From positions 27,220,001 through 27,284,000 of the forward strand of contig OX485806.1 of NCBI GenBank assembly GCA_950295325.1: 64,000 bases of DNA, written 5' to 3'. The stretch comes from Polytrichum commune (lineage: Eukaryota; Streptophyta; Polytrichopsida; Polytrichales; Polytrichaceae). The notes below the pieces were generated by a model. That model ran no database searches. It worked only from the letters and a program-made list of their open reading frames with translations, and was not told the origin of the DNA. Within the stretch, counting starts at the first letter, position 1. Each line of letters starts with the position of its first letter. This document shows, piece by piece, positions 22,500 to 34,690 of this stretch. The translations under genes were made by a program, and so were the position numbers.

Positions 22500-24100
22500 A
22501 TTAAGCCTCACATGATGTAAGGTTTCAATATACAACAAAATACACAACTTATATGGGCCTCACCAAGTTTAAAAATCGTATCCTATACATTTAGGGATTG
22601 GAAATGTGAATTGGTACATTTTCTTATGCCAAGAAGAAAATGAAATCATGTTCATACTTGAATTTGGTGATCAAAGTTCAACATATGTGTTGGCATCCAA
22701 GGTTACTTAGCTTGCGTATATGAACTATTTTTTTTAAATAAAACTAAGTTTCAACCCATTTGAAAAGTGCATTTGAAGAACAAGTTAATTTAGATAGGGT
22801 TGCTTTTCATGCACTTATCTGATAAAGTTGAAAGTATGTAACTCAAATATGTGGCATTGTGCATGAAGAGGCCTCTCAAATGTTAAGGGTTCACATCAAA
22901 GACCCCAAATCAGTCATAAGGGACCAATTTGAAATGAATAGACCACAAACCTAGTGGGGTCATGTTTTTACTAGACCTCCTTTACTTTGGTAATAGCGGT
23001 GGGGACCCAACTCAAAGAGGTGGTGTCTAGCTTGGGACAACCCCCCCCCCCCTCCCCTCCACAACACGAGCTCATGAATATATATATACTTGTTACTTAT
23101 TATCTAAGACATGGGATGTCAAGTAAGGTAAATGGGTCTTAAATGTTACTTTTTCCAACCGACCTGCTTCTCTCCTAGGATAGGAACACTTGATGCGTAC
23201 AAGATGGTTAGCAACATCATGTCGTGCTTGTTGCCATTTGCCTCATAATTTTCGCATGAATATCTTATTCATTTTCAAAGTGAAGATTCTCGTGCTCATT
23301 AAATGGTCACATAAGTCCCATGATTATGTTGATTGTTGAGCTTAGAGTGATTCTCATTTTCTGAGCACGTAGTCCAATGTCTTTTAAACACCTTGAACCA
23401 CACCAAACCATACACCACTCGAATATAGGTGTTTCATTAACACAAGTAGCCGGATTAGGCATGTCCCTACCTTAATGATCATAACAAAACAATCAACCTT
23501 AATCTTGGCTTCCACCTTGACCCGAAGATTCTTGGACACGGAACCCGATTCAACATATTCCGTGTTGATTCCCTTGATTTTGCACTCAATCGAGAATCCG
23601 ATGCACGTGCAACTTAGGTCGATGGCTCGATCCCCAAAGAGATCAGCTCAAACATTCGGAGGCTCACTACACCTTCATCTCACGCTCAACTTCGTGTGGT
23701 TGGATTGTCACCCCAAAAGGCATTTTGGAGCTTGCTAAACCTACGAGAAAAACAACCACATTCACATGTGGACAATGTTGATGATATTTTCACGAGAAGA
23801 AACATGGCAAAAGAACAAGTATTCCTTTCACTTGGGTGGGTTTTGGGTAAGATTTTAACCAACCATGTGGGAACTTAGGGGCTTGTCTTTGGGACAGATT
23901 GGTGTTGTCCGGCTTGTTTGCACCCGTCAAAGGTGTTTGCTTTTGAAAGAAGGCAGTAGTTATTGGGGACCTTCTAGTTCTCGTAATGCTCTTTTCAGGA
24001 TTGCATATAGATTTAAACTAACCTGTAAAAAATGAAGCAACGCCATTATTCATGTTGATGGCAACATCGGAGTTGTCTTTCCTTTTCTATTATGGGTGAG
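22500..24100 (+). repeat. Dispersed repeat family I, longest copy
   Basis: Collinear with 51.95-52.60 kb at its start (GGTTTCAATATACAAC, then GGTTGCTTTTCATGCACTT) and its end (CCAACCATGTGGGAACTTAG, GAAGCAACGCCATTATTC, GCAACATCGGAGTTGTC). The middle carries an open stretch at 23475-23878 with no recognisable domain. Contains the reversed tandem-unit relative listed next. Probably a degenerate transposable element of unknown class. Confidence 0.6.
23035..23480 (-). repeat. Reverse copy of the 1.0-2.0 kb repeat unit
   Basis: Reading the minus strand gives ATGTGACCATTTAATGAGCA, GAATCTTCACTTTGAAAATG, AATAAGATATTCATGCGAAA and AATTATGAGGCAAATGG, matching the unit at 1745-2035. It begins next to a 13-C run, equivalent to the poly-G spacer of that array. 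Confidence 0.65.
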
Positions 24101-24469
24101 AAAATAGCGTGTCAAAGTTTTTCCGACTTGTCCGGGCCTACCAAGCGAATGTTCGTGTTTTCCTAGGCCTTGACTTCAACATGAAATTCCAAAGCTCGCC
24201 GATGTACGAAAACACGCTTAACAAATCAAAGCACTTAAACTCTAAAACCAAGCCCCCTTCTTGACCACCACTATACAATCCTCCGAGTTGTGCATTCCCA
24301 AATGCAAAAAGACGTGCTATGAGGTATGTGGGCCTTATGTGGTCACTCTTTTGAATTAGACACCTATATTTCAATGGTGCATGGTAATTGAGAACAAACA
24401 CCAAAACAAGGTGTGCTACAATGAGATTGGGACTATGTGCACAAACAACATCAATCATTTTGGGTTCGA

Positions 24470-25210
24470 TTACGAACGCAATTTGAACGACCTTTTGTGA
24501 TCATTGAATGAGAAAGAGAATCTTCACTTTGACCTCTTATCACTTTTGCATCTTGAATCTCAAATTGAAATCGGAATTGACAATCTTCTTGATATGCAAT
24601 TGAGAAGTGGATGATCCAACGACCAAAATTATACATGGAGTTGGAAGTGCCCGCAATAGAACTACGTAGGTACCTTATTTTATAAGATCTTGACAACTTT
24701 ACAGTTTGTGTGAGTTTGAAGTACATTACATATTCATTAGGATGGCATATGTGACCAATGCAAGGAAAGGGAATCTTCACTTTGACCTCTTATAAATTAC
24801 GCATCTCAACTCTAACTTTGAAATTGGAAATGACAATCTTCTTGATTTGTAAATACTAACCATATGATCCATGGGCCAAAATAATTTTTGGAGTTGGAAA
24901 TGCCCACAACATAGCCACATCGGTACCTTACTTCATCATATTACAACCAATGTGAAATTGAATAACATTTTGGGCTCAATTGCCAACATGATTTCAGATC
25001 ATAAAAACTGAAAGAAGATTCTTCATTTTGACCTCTTATAACTTCTACATCTCAACTTCGATACTAAAATTGCAAACGGCAATCTTCTCGATTTGCAATT
25101 TCTAACCGGATGATCCAATGCCCAAAATTGTTTGTGAAGTTGGAACCGCCCACAATAGAGCCACATGGGTACCGTACTTCACATAATTTTGACTGCATTA
25201 CCATCAGTAA
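24470..25210. repeat. Tandem repeat, three units of ~250 bp
   Basis: The block AATCTTCACTTTGACCTCTT recurs at about 24520, 24772 and 25020 (third as ATTCTTCATTTTGACCTCTT). Each is followed by CAATCTTCTTGAT, ATGATCCA..GCCAAAAT, GGAGTTGGAA..GCCC and GGTACCTTACTTCA. Units are 15-25% diverged by eye. A related motif occurs in the 1.0-2.0 kb repeat. Confidence 0.8.
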
Positions 25211-25368
25211 AAAAAAAGCTCGGGCTCGCGTTATTGGAGAGAGGGAATTATTGCATAAGAGTGTACCTCTCATCCATCCGAGATAAAAACTTGATCCCTT
25301 ACAAGATTGTTGATGGATCACCTTAAGAGACTTGGAGTAAACTAACTTGGGGTCTTTAAGACTAATAC

Positions 25369-25991
25369 CATAACATTATTCATATCCATAACAATGCTAT
25401 GTGGGACTGACAATATTCCACTGAATATTCTTGGAGATTTCCCACATTCATGCATCATATGGAAATATCCAAGAATATTCCTTGGAATATTGTCAGTCCT
25501 ACATAACATTGTTATGAATACACCCTAAACTCTGTAATACCAACCCCAATAATGTCAACCCTAGGGAACGGATGTTGTAGTTCAAATCTCACTCCTTATT
25601 GTCACAATTCTCTCCCTTATATCACGAATTTGTCATTAATGCAAACCACCAAAGAAGTCAACCCACACCCTCGCATTGCGCCACATGTCAACATGTGGAG
25701 TGTCTTCTTCTTCTTCTTCTTCTTCTTATGTCACTTGTTGAATGTTGGCGCATGCGTTTGCCACGTCGCTTGGGAAGACCAAGTGGAGTGGACCCCACTA
25801 GCGTAGGCGACGGGAGAACGAATCCAAATTGTCCTCACGTCTCCTTTGTGTTGTTCCACAATGTCACATGCTACACTAATTCTACAATATCACGCATCCA
25901 TGTTAACACTATAAAACTCCGTAATATCACGTGCACTTTGGTTGCCACGCGTGTGATACTACGGAGTTTAGAGTGTATGCATATTGTTATG
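25369..25991. mobile_element. MITE family E, right terminus split by a family F element
   Basis: The left end CATAACATTATTCATATCC runs into GGGACTGACAATATTCC. The right arm mirrors it to GTTATGAA at 25511-25518, then is broken by the family F element, and the last ~15 bp (GCATATTGTTATG) resume after it at about 25978. Comparison with the uninterrupted copy at 47376 makes the split clear. Confidence 0.75.
25521..25975. mobile_element. MITE family F with TA target duplication (Tc1/mariner-like)
   Basis: 455 bp. The left end is CACCCTAAACTCTGTAAT; the right end, reverse complemented, is CACTCTAAACTCCGTAGT. TA flanks both sides (25519-25520, 25976-25977), as for Tc1/mariner-derived (Stowaway-type) MITEs. 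A (CTT)n tract lies inside at about 25705-25731. A second copy lies at 54932-55289. Confidence 0.8.
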
Positions 25992-26159
25992 ACCTAGTAC
26001 GCCAAATCAACTTCAAAAAGTAACCTCTGGGCTGCATACTATTCCAGGATTTTTATGTTGGATGAATGAGAGGTATGCTCGTGTACAATCTCTCTCTCTC
26101 TCACACACATACACTTCACGTACCAAATGGAGCTTTATTTTTAGGGTTGCACCTTTGCT

Positions 26160-26560
26160 TCGTAAGTGGGTTTGAGTGCATGGCCAGCTGGTCTAAATTA
26201 ACACACGCCCAAAGGCCCCCCTCCAGGCATTTCGTAGTGTAGTGAGCGACTGGACCCACGTGGCAAGCGTCCAGGGGTCCCAGCGAATGGGAGGCGGGCG
26301 GAGAGCATCTCAGGTATGGCGGCAGAGGCCGATATTTTGCGACGAAAAAACGTTTCGGTTCTGCCCGCGGTTCGTAGTCCTGCCCGCGGGCAGAGCTTGT
26401 CGGGAGGGCGGAGAGAGTGACACGTGGGTGGTCCCCAGCGCTTGCTGAGCACAGGTGGTCACCGGTGGTCACGTTATGAATGGTGGGTGGGGTGGGGACA
26501 AGCTGGAACTCATGCCAGGCTGGCAGGCTCCCGGACGCCCATTGGCCGCCTCGTGGACTA
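26160..26560. other. GC-rich island with no recognised gene
   Basis: A ~400-bp stretch much richer in GC and CpG than its surroundings. It has two CACGTG G-box cores (26257-26262, 26421-26426), a perfect 14-bp palindrome CTGCCCGCGGGCAG at 26380-26393, and repeated CTGCCCGCGG. An open frame of 118 codons on the minus strand (26116-26472) has no domain signature. It could be a promoter or leader of an unseen transcript, or the remains of a GC-rich element. Confidence 0.45.
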
Positions 26561-26664
26561 CGTAAGGGAACACCGTTTTCACGTAAGGTAACGTGGGGGT
26601 GGGATGGATGGATGGATTAATTAATGAATGAATGTGGTCCATTTTTTTCCATGTTCTTCAACTT

Positions 26665-26788
26665 CCATAATGCTATTCGGATCCATAACAATGTTATGTG
26701 AGGCTGACAATCTTCCATTGAATGTTTCTTGCTACTTCCTGCACCCCAGTCCCACAGAAACATTGTTATGGATTTGAATAATGTTATG
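26665..26788. mobile_element. MITE family E copy
   Basis: 124 bp. Ends CATAATGCTATTCGGATCC and, reversed, CATAACATTATTCAAATCC; the inner arms pair through ATAACAATGTTATG. More diverged than the 47376 copy. Confidence 0.75.
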
Positions 26789-26805
26789 TCCACCGAATCG
26801 ACTTG

Positions 26806-27800
26806 CATCACAAAAACTCGTGTGTTGCATTACCAAATCTACGACGAAGCATTTGCGAAAACCATGTTGAAAATCAGACTTCTCCTGATCGTATGATTAT
26901 TGAAAGTGCATGTGTGTTGATTTTTTTTGATTGGATACATGGATCCTCCCAGTTATGTTCGTTATTGAGTGTGGATTAGTTATCAATATTTGAAGTTGTA
27001 GTCCATTTTTTTCTTCTTCCAAACATGTGTCTTTATGGTGTTTGCTCCTTGATGATCCTCACTGAACGACATACCAATTGATTAGAGGGGTTCGATTAAG
27101 AGAGGTAGCCAAGTAAAATTTGCATGCCTTATATGATCATAAGACTTAAGAGGCGAACTACAAATTTGAAATGTTTAACGTATGTGAGTGTCATTTGATC
27201 TTTGTTTTTGGTCTTCTCCAACTTCTAGAGAAAGAGAGAGAGAGAGGGAGAGCACTAACCTTAGTGGGAACTTCTATCAACTAGATATAGACAACGAAAC
27301 TTGTGTTGCATTAGCAAATTTGTGACAATGCATAAGCAAAAAAATTGGATTAAAATCCACACTTTCCTTGTTTTCGTTACAGTTTTCAAAAGTGCATAAT
27401 TATTGGTTCCTTAACCATATATATAGGACCTCCCGAACTATAGCTTTGGGATGTTCAAGGTATGTTGGGTGTAGTTCGGTTTATTTTTCATGTTCTCCAA
27501 CTACTACCGATTAGATTAACACAATGAGACTTGTGTAGCATTGGCAAAACTACAATGAAGCATAAGTAAAAATTGGATTGAAAATCGGGTCTTCTTGGTT
27601 CAATTATGGTTATGGGATGTGCATGTTTGTCGATTCCTTGATTGAGTACATAGCCCCCCCCCCCCCCCAATTGTGTTCACTATTGAGTGTGAAGTAGTGA
27701 ATAAAATTTGAAGATGTACTCTAGTCTCTTCTTAACATACATGCATCTTTAAAGTATTTGTTCTTTGGTCCTCACAAAGCCACACATCCAATCAAATACA
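26806..27800 (+). repeat. Three family H copies in succession
   Basis: Copies start near 26815, 27297 and 27515. Each has a GCAAA..TACGA.GAAGCAT block, an AAAATTGGATTGAAAATC block and a GTGCATG..TTGATTCCTT block. The first and third continue through GTTATGTTCGTTATTGAGTG-like and CATGTGTCTTTATGGTGTTT-like blocks. A (GA)n tract at 27230-27250 and a 16-C run near 27655 interrupt the cluster. Confidence 0.7.
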
Positions 27801-28136
27801 AATCTCCAATGGAGAAAAGTAATTGAATGACACCCACATACTTAATTTTATTTATGATGTTGTTTTGAAGTGTTTAGAGGCCCCAATTAAATGATTGCAT
27901 AGTTGACGATACACATCATAGATTCTAAATATGTATACCAATATTATTTGAAATTTATTTTTGCTACCTATTGTAAATCGATGTCAATGGTTGGGTGGAG
28001 CATCGTGGAACTGTTTATCTCTTATGTTGTTTTGAACCATTCATACGTCCCAAACTGAGGATTTGGACATATTTATTTCAATCTTGACTATCATGGACTT
28101 GCCTGGTAACCTTTGTTCCCATTGTACACCACTTGG

Positions 28137-28514
28137 AGCCAGTTCACACGGGGTCCCAAGCCCCAAATCCCACTCATGTTAGCAATTCCCAACATGCATG
28201 CAAGGTCCCAACTCATGAGCCTCAAATAATCACCAAGATATGGTTAAATATCATTAAAGCCGAATCTTGATTATTTTATGCAAAAAAATAACGAGACTAG
28301 TTTTTTGCTCGACCCAACTCGCATCACAAGTCCCAAGCCTCACCTCCAAAACGTGTTGCCACGAAGGCATCCATGTCATGGTTGGGACTTAGGACTTGGG
28401 ACCCATATGAAGTGGTAAGTCCCAACTTCCCTGCTCTCAACGGTTGAGATTGCATGGATTGACCTCATGTGACTTGGGACTTAGGACTCGGGACCTCATG
28501 TTAACCGGCCCTTA
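28137..28514. mobile_element. MITE family C copy
   Basis: Left end GCCAGTTCACACGGGGTCCC; right end CTCATGTTAACCGGCCCTTA, i.e. a GGGCCGGTT terminus next to TTA. The interior ordering (AACCCAACTC..AAGTCCCAAGCC, then GGCATCCATGTCATG) is the same as in the 6493 copy. Confidence 0.8.
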
Positions 28515-29815
28515 GTGGTGGACAAGCCCATGCACTAATTATAAAGCTACCGCAAACCACCGCTAACCAAAAGTTTATCGTGCAACCCATGTCCTAACCC
28601 TTGAAGAACCATGGGTGTGTGTATATAGGATACACGATGATTTGCACAAACATCCCAACAAGCACTAAAAGAATGTTCTATTTGGTATGTGGTATCCACA
28701 TTTAACACAACATGATAAAAAGGGAAACAAAGTCATATGTGCCAATGATGCTTACTTGTACGCGATATGTATTCCAGTCCAAGGTCATTTATACGAGCTC
28801 AAATCTTTCCACAAAGAAAAATGTTAGAAAAATGTATGCTCAGATTGGAAAACATTACTCAACAATGTGGGCCCTCAAGATATAATAGTCGGTGTTGAGT
28901 TCAGTTTGAATCTGAGTATCCATGCGCAACTTTTCAAACATCAGTTGTTGGAAGCTAGGAGCCCATGGAACAAGAGTTGCACGCTGAGTAATGTTACTTG
29001 AAATAATTATACTCGTGATTAATAATCTAAGTTTATACATAGTTCCTTTTGACATTTTCAGCCAAAAATATCAAGAAGTAATTTGAAATGTGACCATTGT
29101 GGTACCCGTAGGACCCCCAAACCCGAAAAGACGTTCCGATGCGCTAGTAGTAGTTGGTCCATATATCGATTCAATGTTGCAAACGCCCCTACTTGATCCT
29201 CACTATAAGGCATTTCTAGAATTTCCCCTGCATGAGAAGTCGGAGTCTCCATCTGATCCCAACATTCACATGTTCACAAATGGGCAACGTATCTCTTACT
29301 GATCCTAGTTTAGTGCACCAATAGTGGTCATTCACCATTTTCCATTTTTGTATCCGAGTGCGAGATGATTAGCAGCAGTGAACAAGGGAATATTCCTCAC
29401 GTGTCAATACAAATATGGGGATATTCCACAAAAAAATATTGATCCCACAAAACTTTGTTACGGATCTGAAATATTGTTATGTGCATGGTAATGCACGGGT
29501 CCCAAGAGGAGCCCACAATATGTAATTGCACTCGTGCATGTGGATTCGTCGATTGTGCCCATGAATGATGTGTTAATGATCATGCAATAAAATACATGTG
29601 TGTGCGTGTGTGTATATATATATATATAAACTAGGGACGTTGGTGTTTTTTACATTGGCATGCTATGTGTATTCACCTTCTCCTAGTCATGTTCGCGTGA
29701 GCATGGTGGGGAGGGGGCTTAACACTTGTTTTTGGTTAGTGGATTATGGGTTACTTCACGTTAGTAGGCATGTATGGGATAATTAATGTTAGTAGGTGTA
29801 TATAGGGTGTGCATG
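28515..29815. other. Intergenic, partial repeat debris
   Basis: No gene recognised. 29387-29490 resembles half of a family E element (ATATTCCACAAAA..GTTACGGATCTGAAATATTG). A (TG)n(TA)n tract lies at 29597-29628 and a 9-G run near 29821. Confidence 0.5.
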
Positions 29816-30082
29816 TGTGAGGGGGGGGGTTGGGTATTGTTAATTTTTCAAGTTTTCTTTATTGAGGATAATATGTGTTAAGTATCTAATGGAGAGTTGT
29901 GAAAGGGCATCCATGAGTTTGTGATTCTTTGGGGTAGGAATTTTAAGAGTTGTCATTCTTGTTGGTGAGTAGTGGGAGGAGTATGGTGTATTTGCCACCT
30001 TTTCTCGTTGTGTATCTTAAGGGGAATATGTTGTTGCAGTATATAAATTCAAAGAGTTGGACTTTTAGGTTGGAATTTGGTG

Positions 30083-30553
30083 TCAATAGGGGTTTGGTTG
30101 AAGGTGTTGCTCCAGAGATGCAAAGTATATTGGGACATAGTCGCGTCGGGCACTTGCAGCGTGGGAGGTAGCAATAACATGGTAGGAACCATGATGGTGT
30201 GGTGTTTTCATGTGTTTGATGTTGAGCTTTCCCACGTTAATGAGTGTGAAGCATCTTGTGGCAAGGTGTGCCAAAAGTGTGTTGGTTATTGCATGGACTA
30301 CTTTATTATGTCGGCTAGTGCGGAGGTTGTTTATGTGCTTATTTTTGTAGCATGAGAGGAGGTGTAGGCAGTTGTTGGTTTGTTTGAGTGGGCACATGTT
30401 CCATAGTGGTGAGATATTTTGTTTGAGAATGTGTTTCCTATTGTAGTGTCCGAGGTATCTACCATACCAAAACTCAAGGGTTTGTATGAGTTGGGCGTAT
30501 GTGATCCAAGGTGCATCCCAAAGAAGGTTACACCATTTGGGTGAATATTTCAT
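30083..30553 (-). pseudogene. LINE copy 2: zinc-finger (RT-associated) domain
   Basis: A 156-codon open segment with PLWNMCPLK, then CLHLLSCYKNKHINNL and SRHNKVVHAI. This is the degenerate form of the CPxC..DTWLHxLLxC..H zinc-binding segment that follows RNase H in this family. Downstream frames continue with LFEFIYCNN, matching FIEFTYCND in the plus-strand copy. No longer a functional gene. Confidence 0.8.
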
Positions 30554-30749
30554 TGGTTAGCCATTTTTTTAATGTTTGGTATTGTGTTTGTGGCATTTGA
30601 TATGAGAGCGTTTTTGTATTTTTTTTTTTAAATGTAGCTTTTGAGGTTATGTACCGAGCCATCATATTGTGTAAAGGTTGGGGGTATTGGCAACTAGTAC
30701 AAAGTTTGGTGGCCGATGTGATGAAAAGGGGTGGTCATGATATGTGGTT

Positions 30750-31120
30750 CAAGTGGTCCGTGTTTAGCTAGCTTGTCGGCTTTGTTATTTCCAGCTACAT
30801 TTGAGCGTGCTCGATTTTCTTGATGATGATGTTATGAGTGGAGGTCGTGAAGGCATCTATGATGAGGGCAATGAGGAGTGTCTATATGATTTAGAGGTAT
30901 ATACTTTAAGGATATCGGTGAAGATAAAGGTGTTTGTGGTGAGTTTTTTAGTATTTTCCATTTCTGATAGTAAGGCATAAAATTTGGCCCTCGTGATATT
31001 TGGGCAGCTAGGGAGTTTGGCAACATGTTAATAGTTAAAGATGTGTCAAATACACCCAAGCTTGCTATGTTTCCATTTCCTCGACCATCAAGTTGTATGA
31101 ATGAGTTGTCCGTATAATAT
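30750..31120 (-). pseudogene. LINE copy 2: RNase H domain
   Basis: Read across frames: YYTDNSF (first Asp present, usual DGS changed to DNS) near 31110, then RAKFYALLSEME (usual Glu changed to Lys) near 30980, FIFTDILKVY (third Asp present) near 30915, and AGNNKADKLAKHG (fourth Asp) near 30775. Frameshifts and stops separate the motifs. The loss of the Glu fits a dead copy. Confidence 0.8.
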
Positions 31121-31289
31121 GATTTTGTGGGTTAGTGTCTTAGTGGGAAGATGTTGGTAATTCTTGGAGGTATTGGGTTAAGGGTTTTATGTGTCGGGGG
31201 TAGGGGTGGGGGCGGTGACGAGGGGGTAGTGTGCCATTTTTAGGATGTTGGTGATATATATGGGTGTGTATGGGTTCAATTCCTTATTT

Positions 31290-33625
31290 TCTTACGTTAA
31301 TGTTTATTTATGAACTTATTTTATTCATGAACCATCATGTGTGCACTTCTCTCCACTCTAGTAGCTCTCTCTCAGCCATCCACTCATGTCGAGTCTAACT
31401 AACTCTCAGTGTCCTCACCTCTCTTTCTGGCAATAGGCATTCCCTCTTCATTTCTCTCTCTCTAACCTCACCTCTCGCATGCTCTTGGCTCCCTCGGATG
31501 GCTATAGTCCTTATCTTGTTCCTAGTGCTAGTGTTGTCGCTCAACCCTTTGACGTTCCCTTGCTCTCCCATTGTTTCACTCATTGTTGTGAATTTACGGC
31601 CTTGCCAACTTCCTGGTGAAGTAAAATTAGTTCGGCCCTTAAAGTTTCACTCAATTGTTTTCCCTCGGCATCTTAGCTCTCTTTGGCTATAGCTTGCTAC
31701 TTCAACATCTTTATGTTTCTCTTCGCATTGGTTCATTCAATCTCTCATCAATCTCAAACATTTTGTTCATAGGTTTGTTCTCACTAACTTACAAAGATGT
31801 TGATATTGAGGAAGAGGCAAATGATAATTGAACCAGTGACGGTAAGGGCATTCTCTCTCTCCCATCTTTTTTTGCCAAAGTTTTAGGTTTTGAGTTTTGA
31901 TTCCTCCCATCATTGGGTTATGCTAGTTGCAGCTAGAGATTTTGCATTTTCCAATAGCAAATTCCTTCTCGATTCGACAACATGTGCTTTGGGTGAGGTT
32001 GCAAATGGTTTTAGTGAGTTTGATGAGGAGTTTGTCCTTTCTTTGGATATATGGGACAAATAAAGGAATAGAAGGAAGGTGTATTGTATGCCCAGACCAA
32101 AGACTGTGTTGAGAACTTGGATTTTTTTTGTTGTTATAGTAAGGTGGGGGATAATAATAGTTATTTACATTCTTTTATTCTACTGTCGTGGTTTCTTTAT
32201 GGATGGACCAATTGAGTGATGGGACTAGTTTGATGCCTAGGTATGTATAAGGCTCGTTTTATGACAGTGCAAGGAGTTGTTGATTTATTGTAGTTTAATG
32301 TTAACTGTAGATAGAAGTTATCTTTGTGGATTGAACTAGGAAAGCAAAGGTCAATAAACAAGGATATGGGTTAGTAGCGAAAAGGGGATTAGATAAGGAA
32401 TAAGGAATAAGGTATTGGTGAAGAAGAACTATTGTTGAAGGTGTGGTTAGGACTAGAAGTAGGAAGTCGAGATAAGAAATGAAGAAAATATCTAAGTGTG
32501 GAGTGAACATTGTCAAGTGTGACCGATTGTTGTGAAGTGTTACCACCTTGAATAAAGGAGTGAAGATGTTTGTTGGAATCTTGTACAATGGGTTACAGAT
32601 GTTAGGTTTAGGATTGCCATATAGTTGGCATTTTTCTAGGTAATTATTTATTTTTAGCAATATTAAGGACATTGAAGGTTAATTCAAGGTCATCAATATT
32701 GTTAACACCTTATGATGTCAAGAGTTTAAGAAGTCGAGAGAAGACTAGAGGTAGAGAGCAATATTCAACATGTTCAATTGTATATGGTAGACCCAAGTAC
32801 TCGAAGAGATGGTATGAGGTAGTAAGGGAGTTTGAATTCGTAGGTGAAGTGTATTAGGGAATATAGTTGAGACAATATGCCTAATTCGACTACTAGTATA
32901 TAGGCACTTCCTTATATATTATGGCATCCTAGCATTAAGGAACATAGCCGAGATACTAAGGGCATTGTGATCAAAGGATGAAGGGTGTTCAGAAGGTAGA
33001 GTAAAACATGGTATTAGGAGAACTATCGATAATCAAACTTGGAGTAGCTAGTTAGGATATTTATAGGAGTTTGAGTAGCTAGATAGGATATTTCTAGGAG
33101 TTGTGAGCAACTAGATAGGATATTTACAGGAGTTGTGAGTAGCTAGTTAAGATATTTCCAAGAGTTGTAAGTAGTTATTTAGGATATTTCCAGAAGTTGT
33201 GAGTAACTTGTCCAGTAGCGTACTCACTAGACAAGGGCCGGCTACCGGTTATAACAGATAACATCAACTATTGGCCATGTGCATTCCAAAGGGAGAATGA
33301 CATGACCGGTAGTCTTAGTATATAAGGAAGTACAAAATAGTACTAGTAATTGAAATAGGACGGTAGCAAGCTTTTATAGGGAACCAAGATGATACACTCC
33401 TAGGTACAAATATCCGGTAGTTACATTAGTGATGGATACTCTATTAGCGTGTCTAGTAGAATGGATAACCCAAGCAATCGTGCCATAATCCGCAGCTTGA
33501 TCGGTAAGGGGAAGGACAAAGGGATAAGGAGTTGGTAAGGATATTTAGAAACTAAGGTAGAAACTAAAGATATTTAGTTTTAAAGATAAGGTAGAAAGAA
33601 GTATTCTTTAACATTTATATGTTGG
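31290..33625. mobile_element. Unclassified ~2.3-kb insertion in LINE copy 2
   Basis: Foreign segment between LINE reverse transcriptase and RNase H. It is CT-rich at its start (about 31345-31500), otherwise AT-rich, with no recognisable transposase, integrase or reverse transcriptase. It contains a 32-bp tandem array at 33042-33198 and a TATATAAGGAAG motif near 33320, features often found in LTRs, but no matching second LTR was found. Boundaries are inferred from where LINE similarity stops. Confidence 0.4.
33042..33198. repeat. 32-bp tandem repeat, five units
   Basis: Units of the form GAGTAGCTAGATAGGATATT plus TCTAGGAGTTGT, repeated five times with a few substitutions each. Lies within the 31.29-33.63 kb insertion. 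Confidence 0.85.
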
Positions 33626-33639
33626 GCTTTGAGGTATGT

Positions 33640-34690
33640 TGTGAAGGCTAGACGTTGTAATTTAGATTTGTTGGGGCATTCACTTACAACACATTTGTTT
33701 ATACCTAGATCCATACGTGCCCAATCATAGTATTCTCAAAAATTGTCTAGTTGGCGTTGGATGTGTTGGATGTTGCATGTGAGTATGCCTAGGTCATTGG
33801 TGGAGGCGATGGTTCTTATTGTATTAGGTGACATGTTGAAGTGAAAGCATAGTCATTTTAAATTTTTTTTTTAAATTTTTTTCTAACCATCTTAGGAGTG
33901 GTTCTTAAAATATGATAAATAAGTATGAGCTTATTGTTTCTCCTTAGATAATGCCCATGCTTATTTGAACAAGGGATTGTTGTGAAATGGGCTCCCCGTA
34001 ATGAAGTGGATGATTATGAATATACGTTACCCACTAGTGCAATTGCGTCTAGGGGGTAGCCTAGGTCTTCCATAACGGCTAGTATTATAGTGTGGTCTTT
34101 TGAGTCAAATATAAATTTAAAGTCTATGTATGTGAGATATATGTCTTTGTTTGTAATTTGGCATCTTCTAAGGCATCGATGATGGCTTGTTGCGGGCGTG
34201 AGGAGTTTCTCGTTGGGTGGAAACCTTCTTGAATGTGGTGTAGGATTTCGTGGTGTATTTTGTATGTTGTGAGTAGCGAGGTAGGGTGCTAGTAAAAAAG
34301 TTGTAGATTGTGCATGCCAATAGCATGGATCTAAGTTATAGTTGGCAATGATAGTAGGACCATCTTTCTTGTGCAGTAGTATGGTGATGCCATGCTTCCA
34401 TTCTTTGGGTATATATTTTTGATGGTAACCTTATTAAAAGAGAATGAACAAAATGTCATGGAAGGTGTTGCGTAGGGCCTTGAGGAAGTTGCCGGTTGGG
34501 GAAAGGGTTTTCTTTTTTGAGAGATCCTTTAGACATGTGTCATATACAATTATTGTGGATGTTATTGGTTTTTTTTTTTGGTCTAGCATTGTGAGGTATT
34601 TCTTGATAGCTCTTATGGAATTTTTGGTTGTTTAATGGGTGGTGATTTTTCTTGCTTCACTGCAGGCTTCCATGACTACCGTAGTTGACT
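33640..34690 (-). pseudogene. LINE copy 2: reverse transcriptase core
   Basis: Across frames on the minus strand: YPKEWKHGITILLHKKDGP (34390-34445), QEGFHPTRNSSR (near 34210), TYIDFKF (near 34120), MEDLGYPLDAIALVGN (34030-34085), and STNDLGILTCNIQHIQ where YADDL is expected (near 33815). These are LINE reverse transcriptase motifs in order. The first Asp of the catalytic pair reads Asn, and frames are broken. Confidence 0.85.

Noticed and set aside
31290-33625. LTR retrotransposon inserted in LINE copy 2
   Set aside because: The 32-bp tandem array and TATA-like motif hint at an LTR, but no paired LTR, primer-binding site, polypurine tract or gag-pol motif was found, so the class is left open.
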